From Rhynchopus euleeides (taxonomy: Eukaryota; Euglenozoa; Diplonemea; Diplonemida; Diplonemidae): a DNA stretch of 64,000 nt. Made by a program: the position numbers and the translations under genes. The stretch spans positions 992,001-1,056,000 of the forward strand of contig OY723323.1 in NCBI GenBank assembly GCA_963210315.1, read 5' to 3'. The notes under the pieces were generated by a model. The model saw only the letters and a program-made list of their open reading frames with translations. It was not told where the DNA came from and ran no database searches. Numbering within the stretch: the stretch's first letter is position 1; each line of letters starts with the position of its first letter. This document shows positions 18,907-30,476 of this stretch, piece after piece.

Positions 18907-21602
18907 ATTGTATTTTTTGGTTTACCCCCCCTCCCCTCCCCACCCCCCCCCCCCCCCTTTCTCTCCCTTCGTTTTTGTCGCACGTGTGTGGAAGCACCAA
19001 ACGCATCTCGAGAAATGCCCCAACACATCTGGGGGGGTGGGGGGGGGGGGGGGAGGGAGGGAGGGGAGGGGAGGGGAGAAACACTTCACATCGGAACCCC
19101 TTCTCTAATCCAAACTGTTGTACTGCTGCGGACCTTCCTCAACTGTAACAAGTGATGTCCGGCCGGGGATAGTCGGGGAGGGGAAGGTGGTTTGTCACAC
19201 CAGGGCATCCAGTTTGACACGGACAGGCTCCTCACATGGTCTCCCCCCCCACCCCCTTCCCCTCCCCTCCCCCGCGCATCTCAGTGCCATAAAAAATAGT
19301 TGTGAAAAGCAGCTCTCTCTTGTTCAGGGGCAGTGGGTCCCTTTCATATCCCCCCCCCCCCTCCCTCCCCTCTACCCTCTCCCACACAGCCCACACCCCT
19401 CGCCCCACCACGCGTGGATTTTTTGATACCGCGGAGCAATCACTTCGACATTTTCTACCCTGAATTTTCTTCCCACACCCACCCCCCCGCCCCACAACCT
19501 TATCACAACACACAACGCACCCGCGCGACCTGTGTGTGGGGTGTGCCGTTGGGCGGGGCCTTGACAAGAGGTCCCACTCCCTGCGCTCAGTGTGTGGGAA
19601 TCAGAAACAAATGCAAGATTCGCCCGGGCGAACTTGGAACAGTACCCCCCTCCGCCGGCGGTGGTGGTGGTGGGATGGCTGGCAGGGGAGAGACGGTCAA
19701 AAAAATAAAAACTGTCCATTTTTTTTCCGCAAAGAAAATCCACCTGATTTGACCCGAGTTTGGCGGAATTGGGCGGAGTTTGGGCGGTTTTATCGGCCAA
19801 AAAAACACGATTTGCCAAATCAGCTGGAGAAAAGGCGTTGTTTACTTACCTTAGCACACACACCCACCCCCATCTCCCCCCAGCCATCCCGCCCCCTTCA
19901 TCAAGCTACCCCTTTTTTTTCGGGTCTGGGCAACATGGTGGAAGCGTCAGCGCATCAAAGGAAGAAGGAAGAAGGAAGCACGGTCGCTACGCTTTTGCTG
20001 GAACCTGCCCCCCAGGTTGCGCTGGGGGGTGAGGGGTGAGGGGGCGCGATATTGTTCTGTTCTTCGTCTGTCGACCGGGGGGTGGGGGGGGGGGGGGGGC
20101 AAGGGAGGGGGGGGGGGGGTATTTTTCCCGCGATCGACGAATTCCCCGAGGTTCTCTTTCTCTTCTTCTCTTCTCTTCGGGTTGTTCTGCACTCAACCAC
20201 TTTTCTTGGCCAGCGTCTCGGTATGGATGGACTGTAATCTCATCCATATGCGGCGGCTGAATGTTGTGGCTGCTAGCACTGGGCATCTCCTGGAGGCGAA
20301 GTTAGAAGCGATCCCGCCATCACCGGAGGACAATACACGGGGTGGTGAAGGGATGCCAGCCAGGGGCCCCCGCACAGCAGGGCACCCAGCTTCTGACGAG
20401 CAACCAGGGCTTCATCGGGGCACCCCATTCAGGGCCCCCGCTTTTGGGGATCTGAAACAACCAGCCAAGGCAGTATACCTTCAAAGCCAACCAGAGCCAC
20501 AGCCAGGGAGATTGGCCCCCCGGTTGCGCTCTGTCCTGTGTGTGCCAGAGCCGCGTGCTTTGCCGATGGGCTTGAAGGGTGGGGTTCTCCTGGCCCCTGA
20601 TCCCCTACAGGGTGCCCACCGACGGTTTTTTCCAAAAAAAAAAACAAGATGGGGGGGAGAGACTCTTGGGCCCGTATTTTTTGAGTGACAACAAGTTGCT
20701 CTCTCACTTGTCCTATGCGAGCTCTTTCTGTTTCTTGTGCATATACCTGGGAAACCCCCCTCGCGCCCCCCCCCCCCTCCCCCCCCCCCCCCCCCCCCGG
20801 GTACAAACAAAAGAAGCAGTGGGACGCATGGTGGAGTTTGTGTGTTGTGCGGATAGGTGACGTCATTCTCAGACGGCGGCGCACGGGGGCGCACGTGCAT
20901 GAGGCCTTCAGAATCCCTCACTCCAGTCTCCTCCCCCGCACCCCTCCGCGCTCCTCCTCTCGGTTATCTTGTGCGCAGAGAAGGAGGCCAAGGAGGCCAG
21001 CTCGAGGGGATGTGTGTGGTGCTTGCCGCCACACAGTTTCATGCGCCTGCCAATCACATGCCGCAGCCCCGCCGCCCCACCCCACACTCCCCCACCTCTG
21101 CCTCGTGCTGACCTGTTGCCTTGGGTTTGTTGCGCAACCAATCTTGCTTGTGACAGGAACCAGGAGGCTGTTGGCAGCGTGCAGTGCAGCATACATTCAC
21201 AAGACGCCACCACTCTGCACCGCACCGCCACCAGATTCTACACACCCTCGAGAGAGCTGCACCACGTCAGCAGCAGCAGCGCCTTGTGAGCACGGTGCGT
21301 TTACACAAACACAAAAAACCCCCCCTAACATTTGCCATCGCAGAACAGGCGAGAAGCGGGATCCGGCTCTCACGGGGTGGGCTCGAGGGGATGCCAGCAG
21401 GCTAGCCCAAACTGGTGAGAGTCCCGTCCTTCCTCCTAACGCGTGGTGCTTCACTGTTTGCAAGAGTCGCTATATGAAACGATGAGACGCGCACACCCAC
21501 ATGGCGCTGTCCTTGGCAGGACTCTGAAAGTGCCGTCTTGACACCCGTGTTGGATAGAACCCTCACATCACACCCTCCCTGCACAGGATGCCCACCCTTG
21601 GG
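18907..21602. other. Spacer without a supported gene
   Basis: Dominated by C and G runs, including about 18-nt C runs near 20781, and Pro/Thr-biased open frames. One solo retroelement end fragment lies at 19938-19998. Nothing with a credible protein domain. Confidence 0.55.
19938..19998 (+). repeat. Solo end fragment of the YR-element terminal repeat
   Basis: GTGGAAGCGTCAGCGCATC, an expanded AAGAAGGAAGAAGG run and GCTACGCTTTT match the B-type repeat, with a few substitutions. Confidence 0.7.
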
Positions 21603-24197
21603 ATGCCTTTGTGTGGCTGAGACGAGATATGTCAGGAGGCCACACGGCAGTCGCTAAGGGGTGGGTTTGGGACGCTCGCACTGCTGCTGTCCATCGCGTG
21701 CCCTGTGCTGATTGTGTACTGCTTCAACAGGGACGGGCCCTACTCCACGGCACACCACGCAGATGCAGAGGTCGTCAACATCTGGGACCCGTGGCGCCAG
21801 CCCGAGCCGTGGCACGAGGACGGGCTGCTCCGGTGCACGTGGCTGGACGAGACCAACCAGATGTGGGATGACTTGAACAGCACAGCCACCACACTGACGA
21901 ACCGGACGTGCCCTGCGGTAAAAACCATGCACACCACAGAGGACTCTCTGACCGCGATGCGTACCACGGCGCTGTTTTTCTACCCTGTGGCAGCGGCCGC
22001 ACGCCCCGTCGTGCTCGGGTGCGCCTTTGCAGGGGTGCTGAAGGAGTCGTGGCTGTACCTCCTGCAGGCAGCGGTGGGGATGTGCTCCGCCTTGGCTCTT
22101 GCCGTGCTGTTCGACCTCGCACGGCCTGTGCTGGAGGGTGGCGATGGCGCATCCGGCTGGGTGGTGGTGTGTGCCCTCCCGTCTGTGGTGTGGCTTGCTG
22201 TCCGTTTTGAGTTCATCTTCTGTGCTGCGCAGATCTCGGTGTCGAGGTTCCTGCAACGGTGTTGCTTTCTGTGGGGAATACTTTTGTTGGTGCTGACTCT
22301 GGCTTCATTCGGTGTTTTGTCAACAGGCATGAAATCTCGTTATGTCGCGGTGTACGCGACCTGCGGTCTTTCGGAGATACTCGCCTTGTTGGTGACACTG
22401 AATATTTTCCCCGCCTGTTCTCTACGGGCAGGAATGATGCTCGTCTTGCTGGAGTTCGCTGTCTGGACCATTCTATACTACAACGACTACGACAGCCACT
22501 TCCGGTCGTTTGTGATGGACTCCACCTGGTCCTTCCCCACATACAGCCTGCGTGTGCTGTTCCCTGTGACGATGCCCTTTGTGCTTGTCACGTCTCTGTA
22601 TTCCGACATCAGACGTGTCCGACACTCGGACCACGACGTGAGGCGCCGATCCCACACAGAAAAGCACGGGGACCCTGCCTACGACCTGCCTGAGGAAGCA
22701 AGTGGCTACGAAAGCTGCCCCGAAACGACAGCTGAGGCAACTGCGCAGTGCGACACAGCAGACGGCATGCAGCTGCACCTGCGGCTGCCCAACGGTGTGC
22801 TGGTGCCGGTGGAGCTGGGCAGCGACGCCACGCTCGGGGTGCTGCGCCTGCGTGCCGCAGACGCCCTCGAGGTGGACCACAAGCAGGTGCGGGTGCGGCT
22901 TGCCCTCTGTGGCGAGACCGTTGCCGGGTACAACGCCACCCCACTGTGCGACGTGCCGGGGCTGGAGGCGGGTGCCACGGTGGATGTCCACACCGACACC
23001 GCGGCACGCCAGTTGGCATCCTGCCCTCACCACTACATGGAGCTGGCCTGTCAGGGGGACGATGTGCTGGCCGCACGGCGTGTGCTTGCCACTTGCCCTG
23101 CCGGCCGTCTGCTACAGGACGAAGGATCGCAGAGCTATTATCAGGAGATTTTGTACGACCCGCGTGTGCTGAACCTGCTGACCTCGAACTACACACACTA
23201 CGGCTGCCGCGGTGTGGTGTGCTGCGCCCTGCTGGAGGGGAACCTCGCCAGTGCAGCAGTTGTCGTGAGGCTCCTGTTGCGGACCCAGCAGGAGTCGGCC
23301 TTGCGTGTCATCCAAGAGTCAGGCGTGCTGGACAGGCATGGCTTCTACGATGCGTTTCATGAACTTGTGCGCCGGACCCCAGTTGTTTATCGGGATGAGT
23401 ACGTGGATTTGGCCATCAGGTGCCCAGGCTTTCTTGAGAGCAGCTCCTGCGATCACCACTACATTGTGCGTCAGGCCTTCAAGAGTCAGAGTCCATTCTA
23501 TGGGGACTACCCTTCCCTGTTGAGGCATCTTCACGAGGCGGGATGGCGGGCAACACCCTCTGCAGTGCAGCAGGCAGACATGCCGGTGAACTCCGTCCAC
23601 CACCTCAGCCTGTTCACTCTCCTATCCAATCAGTGGCAGCCCCACTTCTTCCAGATCAACCTGCTCACATTCATGCTCTTGCTCGACGGGGTGCGTGTGC
23701 GTGACCTGCCACACGTCGTACGTCGCCTGTGCCTCGTATCCCTGATGCTCCTGCTGTACGCATGCCTTGCAGGTGTGGCCATCCGTGTGCACGCGACACA
23801 CGGCACGCAGGGAGCGGATCCGACAGGCGGGTGGCTGTTCGTTGCCTTCCTCTGCATTGCCAGTGTGACCATCGCTGTCGAGTTCATGCCGGAGTGGGTG
23901 CGGTGGCTGGTGGTGCTGAAGGTGTGCGGCACATGCACGTCACAGCCACCTGCAGGCACGCAGGACGTGGAGCTCGTTGAGGAGCTGACTGAGGTGGAGA
24001 CGCCTCACCTGAACCAGAGCAGCCTTCTCTACTCCGACACCGATGAAGCGCTCGTACCCCACCCTTCCGCTCCTGCCACTGCCGATCCGCCAGTCTGTGG
24101 GTCGGGTTCCCCACCTAGCCCATCGACGCTTCCACGGGATGTACATCAAACCGTCATCACACCCCCCACTGACGCCAATACACCACCGCTGACGTAG
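21603..24197 (+). pseudogene. UBL-TM paralog 1, damaged at its 5' end
   Basis: First of five tandem paralogs of a polytopic membrane protein with an internal ubiquitin-like domain. The conserved start context (CCCTTGGGATG) is present at 21603, but the frame meets TGA at the sixth codon (21618-21620). After it the homologous frame (DEICQEATRQSLRGGFGTLALLLS) is open to 24197. The next in-frame ATG lies beyond the first membrane segment, so either the gene is freshly dead, an unseen exon supplies the start, or a non-ATG start is used. Downstream it has all family blocks: sequon-rich loop, about eight membrane segments, UBL, ankyrin-like region and C-terminal membrane segments. The last 85 bp region of the tail is inverted relative to paralog 3. 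Confidence 0.7.
24045..24125. other. Tail segment inverted relative to paralog 3
   Basis: The 85 bp from CGATG at 24041 to CATCG at 24125 are, apart from a few substitutions, the reverse complement of 34235-34319 in paralog 3. Flanking coding and 3' sequence is collinear in both. Confidence 0.85.
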
Positions 24198-25336
24198 CGT
24201 CCCTCTGCGATACATGCGGTGGCGTCTGCTGAGACTGCGTTGCAGGCGAAGTCGGTGGGCATTACCAACCTGGACACGATGAGCCGTGTGATGGAGGTGT
24301 GCCGCGGTGCGCCAAGAGCTTGCTCTCCTCGACGAGCGCGTGTCGGGCCTCTCCAACTTCCTGCCCAGCACAGGTGGGACAGCGGGTTGTGCCCGACTGC
24401 GGCGAAGCAGGCCAATGGCCACGATGCGGACATCAGCTGAGTGATCTGCTTCCGGAAGCCCAACGAACCCGACTGTCGGTGCACTGGGCTGTGCCCATCA
24501 CTGACGCGTGGGGATGCGCACTCTTCGTTTTGCACACACAACAATAAGCTTGTCACAGTGAAAAAGATAGTTGGGCAGCGCTGGTGACAAACACAATCTA
24601 CCTTGCCTTGTTGCTATGACTGTGCGCACATTCACACCAACCTTCATCAGGCAAAACACGTGAGGTGCGTTCGCCCGGGTTTGGCGCACAAACAAATCTG
24701 CCGGCGTGACACCTGCTGTGCCGGGTTTCTTTTGTTTTCTTTCTGCAACCTTCTGGCCCCTTGCACGTCAGGGGGAGTGTAGATGGAAGCAGCGAGATGT
24801 CAGGGCATAGGCCATCCAAGGAGGTGACTGTGCTGCAGGTATCTCGTGCACCCCCCCTGCAGGACGGCGGGGGAGGGTGTCAAGGGCGAGCAGATTGCAG
24901 CGGCGTCTCTCCAGCTCTCTCCTGCGTGTGGCGACCCCCAGCGACGGCGAGAGAAGAGTCCTTCTGATATGTATCGGAAGAAGGTAAACGCATCCGAGCA
25001 GCGTGTCGCAGGGGTGACTGCTTCTGCACCTCAGCCCCCCGCCCTACCCCCAGGACCCACTTCCAACTGCATCCTTGTACCGTGTCCCTTGGCAGAGGCA
25101 TGGGTATTGTGCGGCACCTGTGCGAAGGCGTCTGCCCAGCGCTCACGCGTTGCGGTTTGCCTTGAGGCATTGTGTTTCCGACCCGAGAGGGGCAAGAGCA
25201 CGAGCACCCAGTGGGTTTGTGTCCGACATCTCGGGAGTGCACGACTACCGTACGCATGATCCCAGCACTTCAAGTGATCTGTGATGCTGCCTGCCCAACA
25301 CCACCACCCAGCACACAGGACCCCCACCCCCTTGGG
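24198..25336. other. Spacer between UBL-TM paralogs 1 and 2
   Basis: The last 646 bp (24691-25336) are nearly identical to 34447-35092, the spacer before paralog 4. The two spacers differ by extra DNA at about 24410-24690 here, including the S-family repeat. A 137-codon open frame (24846-25259) persists in both, but recent duplication explains that. Confidence 0.7.
24546..24694 (+). repeat. S-family dispersed repeat, copy 1
   Basis: About 150 bp from AAGCTTGTCACAGTGAAAAAG through CTTGCCTTGTTGCTATGACTG and CTTCATCAGGC to GGTTTGGCGCACAAACAA. Matches 50190-50341 in the same orientation and about 28918-29056 inverted. Confidence 0.8.
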
Positions 25337-27703
25337 ATGTCCGACGATGGCTTTGCCGATATATTGGAGCGAGCTACACAGCAGTCGCTGCGGGGTGGGT
25401 TGGGGACGCTTGCACTGCTGCTGTCCATGGCGTGCCCTGTGCTGATTGTGTACTGCTTCAACAGGGACGGGCCCTACTACACGGCACACCACGCAAATGC
25501 AGAGGTCGTCAACATCTGGGACCCGTGGCGCCAGCCCGAGCCGTGGCACGAGGACGGGCTGCTCCGGTGCACGTGGCTGGACGAGACCAACCAGACGTGG
25601 GATGCCCTGAACAGCACAGCCACCACACTGACGAAGAGGACGTGCCCTGCGGTCAAAACCATGCATACCACAGAGGACTCTCTGACCGCGATGCGTACCA
25701 CGGCGCTGTTTTTCTACCCTGTGGCAGCGGCCGCACGCCCCGTCGTGCTCGGGTGCGCCTTTGCAGGGGTGCTGAAGGACTCGTGGCTGTACCTCCTGCA
25801 GGCAGCGGTGGGGATGTGCTCCGCCTTGGCTCTTGCCGTGCTGTTCGACCTCGCACGGCCTGTGCTGGAGGGTGGCGATGACGCATCCGGCTGGGTGGTG
25901 GTGTGTGCCCTCCCGTCTGTGGTGTGGCTTGCTGTCCGTTTTGAGTTCTTCTTCTGTGCTGCACAGATCGCTCTGTCGAGATTCCTGCGACGGTCTTGCT
26001 TCCGGTGGGGTGGCTTCCTTTTGTTAGTGCTGACTCTGGCTGTGCCCATCTTGGTTGGTCGGCTAGCGTCAGGCACTGAATCTCGTTATGTCTGGGTGTA
26101 CGTGCTCTCCGGTCTTCCGCAGCTAGTCGTCTTGTTGGTGACGCTGAATGACGTTTGGATTGCTTCTCCGAGGGCAGGGATCAGCATTGTCTTGCTGCTG
26201 TTTGCTGTCTGGACCATCTTCTACTACGCCTTCTACAACACCCACTTCCGATCGTTTGTGATGGACTCCACCTGGTCCTTCCCCACATACGGCCTGCGTG
26301 TGCTGTTCCCTGTGACGATACCCTTTGTGCTTGTCGCGTCTCTGTATTCCGACATCAGACGTGTCAGACACGCGGACCACGACGTGAGGCGCCGACCCCA
26401 CACAGAAAAGCACGGGGACCCTGCCTACGACCTGCCTGAGGAAGCAAGTGGCTACGAAAGCTGCCCCGAAACGACAGCTGAGGCAGCTGCGCAGAACGAT
26501 GCAACAGACGGTGTGCAGCTGCACCTGCGGCTGCCCAACGGTGTGCTGGTGCCGGTGGAGCTGGGCAGCGACGCCACGCTCGGGGTGCTGCGCCTGCGTG
26601 CCGCACACGCCCTTGAGGTGGGCCGCATGCAGGTGCGAGTGCGGCTTGCCCTCTGTGGCGAGACCGTTGCCGGGTGCAACGCCACCCCACTGTGCGACGT
26701 GCCGGGGCTGGAGGCGGGTGCCACGGTGGATGTGGACATGCACAACAAAGCACGCTCGGAGTCCTCAAACCCTCGTCACTACATGGAGCTGGCCTGTCAG
26801 GGGGACGACGTGCAGGCCGCACGGCGTGTGCTTGCCACTTGCTCTGCCGACCGTCTGCTGGGGTACGAGGGTGTGCTGAACACGCTGGCCTCGAACTACG
26901 CACGCTCCGGCTGCCGCGGTGTGGTGTGCTGCGCCCTGCTGGAGGGGAACCTCGCCAGTGCAGCAGCAGTCGTGAAGCTCCTGTTGGAGACCAAGGAGGA
27001 GTCGGCCTTGCGTGTCATCCAAGAGTCAGGCGTGCTGGACAGACATCGCTTCTACGATGCGTTTCATGAGGTCGTGCAGAAACGGACCCGACATTACGAC
27101 GTGGAGCTGGCCGTCAGCCTCCCAGGCTTTCTTGAGAGCGCCACATGCGATCATAACTACATTGTACATCACGTCTTCGAGGTTCAGAGCCCATTGTTCG
27201 ATGGGGACTACACCGCCCTGTTGAGGCAGCTCCACGAGGCGGGGTGGCGGTCAACACCCTCTGCAGCGCAGCAGGCAGACATACCCGGCACCTCCTTCTT
27301 CCAGATCAACCTGCTCACAATCATTCTCTTGCTCGACGGGATGCGTGTGCGTGACCTGCCACACGTCGTACGTCGCCTGTGCCTGTTATCCCTGATGCTC
27401 CTGCAGTACGCATGCCTTGCAGGTGCGGCCATCACCATGCACGTGACACACGGCACGCAGGGAGCGGATCCGACAGGCGGGTGGCTGTTCGTTGCCTTCC
27501 TCTGCATTGCCAGTGCGCCCGTCGCAGTCGAGTTCATACCGGAGTGGGTGCGGTGGCTGGTGGTGCTGAAGGTGTACGGCAGAGACATGTCACAGCCACC
27601 TGCAGGCACGCAGGACGTGGAGCTTGCTGAGATGGAGACGCCTCACCTCAACCGGAGCTGCCTGCTCGACACCAATGCACTCCTCCTTTGCAACCCCACA
27701 TGA
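25337..27703 (+). CDS. UBL-TM membrane protein, paralog 2
   Basis: 788 residues from the ATG in the context shared by all paralogs (CCCCCTTGGGATGTCC). Visible parts: TM1 at about 22-41; a loop with NST and Cys residues, probably luminal or extracellular; membrane segments around FYPVAAAARPVVLGCAFAG, WLYLLQAAVGMCSALALAV, GWVVVCALPSVVWLAV, FLLLVLTLAVPILVG, VLSGLPQLVVLLV, IVLLLFAVWTIFYYAFY and LFPVTIPFVLVASLY. A soluble part follows with a ubiquitin-like fold at about 393-470 (VQLHLRLPNGVLVPVELG ... GLEAGATVDV) and an ankyrin-like helical region (MELACQGDDVQAARRVLA, VVCCALLEGNLASAAAVVKL). Two or three further membrane segments close the protein (about 653-735). Function unknown; the layout suggests a membrane sensor or channel-like protein with a cytosolic ubiquitin-like module. 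Confidence 0.85.
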   Translation: MSDDGFADILERATQQSLRGGLGTLALLLSMACPVLIVYCFNRDGPYYTAHHANAEVVNIWDPWRQPEPWHEDGLLRCTWLDETNQTWDALNSTATTLTKRTCPAVKTMHTTEDSLTAMRTTALFFYPVAAAARPVVLGCAFAGVLKDSWLYLLQAAVGMCSALALAVLFDLARPVLEGGDDASGWVVVCALPSVVWLAVRFEFFFCAAQIALSRFLRRSCFRWGGFLLLVLTLAVPILVGRLASGTESRYVWVYVLSGLPQLVVLLVTLNDVWIASPRAGISIVLLLFAVWTIFYYAFYNTHFRSFVMDSTWSFPTYGLRVLFPVTIPFVLVASLYSDIRRVRHADHDVRRRPHTEKHGDPAYDLPEEASGYESCPETTAEAAAQNDATDGVQLHLRLPNGVLVPVELGSDATLGVLRLRAAHALEVGRMQVRVRLALCGETVAGCNATPLCDVPGLEAGATVDVDMHNKARSESSNPRHYMELACQGDDVQAARRVLATCSADRLLGYEGVLNTLASNYARSGCRGVVCCALLEGNLASAAAVVKLLLETKEESALRVIQESGVLDRHRFYDAFHEVVQKRTRHYDVELAVSLPGFLESATCDHNYIVHHVFEVQSPLFDGDYTALLRQLHEAGWRSTPSAAQQADIPGTSFFQINLLTIILLLDGMRVRDLPHVVRRLCLLSLMLLQYACLAGAAITMHVTHGTQGADPTGGWLFVAFLCIASAPVAVEFIPEWVRWLVVLKVYGRDMSQPPAGTQDVELAEMETPHLNRSCLLDTNALLLCNPT

Positions 27704-28104
27704 CCCGCTCCTTCTCGGTGCCTGAGCAGGAGGTCTGCTTGCAGCCCGGCCGTCCTCCAGGCAGGGATGACCCACATCGAAGAGGCGCCAGCCTTCTTGA
27801 TTGCAGGGTGCCCTTTCGTGTCGTTCCCTTTCCGGGGTGGTCCTCGCAGCGGCCGTCTGGCCTGAAGCGAACCTCCTGCCCCGAGAGACAGAGGAGCAAG
27901 GTGGCACAACTCCCCCTGGTGTTGCCTCTTGAGGGGTTCTGGTGTGTGAGGCGGTGCCATGAGGAGGAACGGTGTAGGGTCACCTTATCACAGGTCGGGG
28001 TGTGTGCGTTTCACCGCAACCTCCCCGCTCCCCCGTTCCTTCGTGCTGCAGTGACACGCGTGTCGACATACGTGACAGGTTGGGCAGGCGTTCCATTTCT
28101 GAAA

Positions 28105-28140
28105 GCGGGGTGGTGTGGGTTTCTCTCCACACCACCCCGC
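28105..28140. terminator. Strong perfect hairpin 3' of UBL-TM paralog 2
   Basis: A 14-bp perfect stem GCGGGGTGGTGTGG / CCACACCACCCCGC with loop GTTTCTCT. It lies 400 bp past the stop codon. It could mark an RNA 3' end or be a degenerate foldback element; the terminator label is tentative. Confidence 0.3.
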
Positions 28141-28699
28141 ACCATGGGGGCTGTCTCTCTTTCTATATTTTTTTTTGCGCTCACACAAAAAAAAATGTCG
28201 CCGGGCGGGGTTGTCAGTCACACACACGCAGTGGCTCACGATTATGAACGGAAGAAATAACCCCTTTTTGTTTCTGTCTGTGGAGGCATCTGGTCAGCCC
28301 ACTCATGTGGGCCGAAGCGGCCCACCACAGCTGCAATCGAACGTGTTGTATACCACAGCACTATCATACAGGAATAATGGCTGATCATGGAACCCCCTGG
28401 AACTGGCACAGAGCCTCTGGATGATCACGCCAAAAAGAATGACTTCGAACGATTTGAAAGAATGATTTTTTTGTTACGAGTTACGAGCGACGAAGCGTAG
28501 CGAAGTCGCGGAGTAACGAAGGAAATCGCACGACTGAAGCTTTTGGATAAGCACCTTCATGCCACTTCAAGGGCCTCAACACAGCCTTGGGACAGCAAGT
28601 GCGCGCTCAACAAACGCTCAACAAAAGGCTGCCCGGAACTGTTCTCCCACAGTTTCTGGATAGGGTGTATAAAAATAGAGCGAAAGGAGTACGATTTTA

Positions 28700-28906
28700 T
28701 AGTTCGGCGGTCGCCAACTGGGGGAACTTTTCTGTACTAAACTGTAGCTGGATCGTGCGGCCCACTCACACCACTTCATCAGACCGGGGAGTGGTGCACA
28801 CAAGGAGTGGGGCCTGCGTTCCAACAAAACAACTTTCGGCAGGAATTGGTTTGTTGTCTCGTTTTCCCTTGTCACTTTACGATCCAGCGGGGGTTTTTTG
28901 GGCGAG
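28700..28906 (+). repeat. GCTGGATCGT inverted-repeat element, copy A
   Basis: The core at 28747-28888 is bounded by GCTGGATCGT and ACGATCCAGC; the centre has CACCACTTCATCAG and GAGTGGTG arms. Similarity to copy B extends outward on both sides (TAGTTCGGCGGT..CCAACTGGGG upstream; GGGGG..TTTTGGGCGAGG downstream). Confidence 0.7.
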
Positions 28907-28917
28907 GGGGCGGCTTT

Positions 28918-29056
28918 GTTGTTGCGCCAAACCCGGGTGAACAAAACCTCACGTGGCTTGCCTGGTGAAGGTGTGAATGTGCGCACAGTCATAACAACAA
29001 GGCAAGATCGGTTGTGTTTATGGTCACCCAAAGCGCTTCTTTCACTGTGGCAAGCC
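28918..29056 (-). repeat. S-family dispersed repeat, inverted copy
   Basis: Reverse complement of the repeats at 24546 and 50190, with moderate divergence (TTGCGCCAAACCCGGGTGAA ... GTGCGCACAGTCATA ... TTTCACTGTGGCAAGC). Confidence 0.7.
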
Positions 29057-29155
29057 TCTTCTTATGTCTGTTATCTAGACCCCCACGCCCCCCCACCCCC
29101 CACCACCCCGGGTCCCTTTTGCGAGTGAACGGAGATCATCCTTGTGCTTCCTTCT

Positions 29156-29264
29156 GGGGGTCTTCGCTACGGGGGTGATCGTCAGTGCATTTTTGGTGCA
29201 TTTCCTGTTGAATTAGCTGAAAACTGCGATATTGACGAAGGATAACGATCAGCGAAGACCCCCT
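29156..29264. mobile_element. 3-bp-TSD miniature TIR element (subfamily 2)
   Basis: 109 bp with ends GGGGGTCTTCGCT and AGCGAAGACCCCC. Flanking trinucleotides are TCT on both sides. Internally it matches the element at 57650-57756 (GTGATCGTCAGTGCA..TTTGGTGCATTTCC). Confidence 0.75.
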
Positions 29265-29559
29265 CTACTTCTTGTTTCAATATCCCCCCCCTCCTGTTCC
29301 TTTTGTGCGGTCTTCTGAGCTTCTTTGGGTGTGACGAAGAAACTGCAGGGAAGGGTGACCTCACACTCATCGCAGACACAATATCACTTGTCTGCGAGGG
29401 CATTCCCCACCAGCGCCAGCACATACCCCCCCCCCCTCCTTTTGCGCTATTTTTAGACGCGAGCCTGATCTCATATCAAAGAAGGCTGTTGGCAGTGCAT
29501 GCGTTTCACACATGCCCGCACAGATAAGGCGCCATACTGAAGTTATATTTTTTTTGTTA

Positions 29560-29770
29560 GTTCGGCGGTGGCCAACTGGGGAAACTTTCTGTGATTTTAG
29601 CTGGATCGTGCGTCCCCACTCACACCACTTCATCAGGCCGGTGAGTGGTGTACACAAGGAGTGGGGTTTGCGTTCCAACGAAAACAACTTTCGGCAGAGA
29701 TTGGTTATTTGTCTCGTTTTGCCTTGTCACTTTACGATCCAGCGGGGGCACAGATAGTTTTGGGCGAGGA
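29560..29770 (+). repeat. GCTGGATCGT inverted-repeat element, copy B
   Basis: The core at 29600-29743 has the same 10-bp inverted ends as copy A and about 85% similar interior. Confidence 0.7.
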
Positions 29771-30377
29771 ATCGCCTCACATCCCGGGGGTGGGGGGGGA
29801 GCATAGACGTGCATTATACGCTGGGGGGCCTGGGGGGGGGGGGGGGGGTCGAATGCAACAAGCACAGAAAGGAGCATTCATCACAGCGGGTTGCAGCCGT
29901 GTCATGAAGGGGGGTGCGTTTTCGGCCCATATGCCCGCCTGGTGCAGTGCCCTGCAGGCCGTGCCCTAGCTCGCTCACCAGTGTGTGGGGGTGCTCGCTG
30001 CCTTTGCCTACATCAGGCAGTGGAGAGGTGGCTGCCAGTCGCACCTTGTGATACAGGCCACACATATAGGAGTTCCTGTTTCCTCCTGTTTACTTCGTCA
30101 GGTGTTTGCGCAGGAGAGACGGTGCTGTGCGGCTCGTGGCGGGGGCAGCTTTCTGCCCAAGTGGTGAACACTTCAACCCCCACGGTACCCCGCCCCTGCC
30201 AGGCCTGCAGTGCAGGTGGTGTGTGGAGGTTGGTGTGTGCTGCTGTGGTGCGGGCGGGGCCCTCACTGCTCCCCCGCCCTGCCCTGTGCCCAGCCAGCAG
30301 GCACCGCCCTCCCCACAGCTCCACCCCTGCACCGCACGAGGCACAACCCCGATCCCTGTGTTTCTGTTGCTGTTGCT

Positions 30378-30476
30378 GGGGGCCCTCGCTACCAGGTGTG
30401 ACTGAGTGAGAAGGAGTGATCCACAGCTCACTTCCCCTCACTGACTGACGAGCTGTGACTGGTAGCGAGGGCCCCC
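30378..30476. mobile_element. 3-bp-TSD miniature TIR element (subfamily 1)
   Basis: 99 bp with perfect 18-bp inverted ends GGGGGCCCTCGCTACCAG. Flanked by GCT on both sides. Matches 55098-55206. GGG-starting TIRs with 3-bp duplications are known in PIF/Harbinger-type elements. Confidence 0.78.

Noticed and set aside
20685-21485. 266-codon frame before the UBL-TM array
   Set aside because: Pro/Ser/Thr-biased translation of C-rich spacer, no conserved start and no homologous block before other paralogs.
24846-25259. 137-codon frame conserved before paralogs 2 and 4
   Set aside because: Conservation is fully explained by recent duplication of the spacer; composition is not protein-like.
29891-30409. 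172-codon Cys-rich frame
   Set aside because: Runs into a miniature TIR element and has simple-sequence Cys/Pro/Val bias; no domain.
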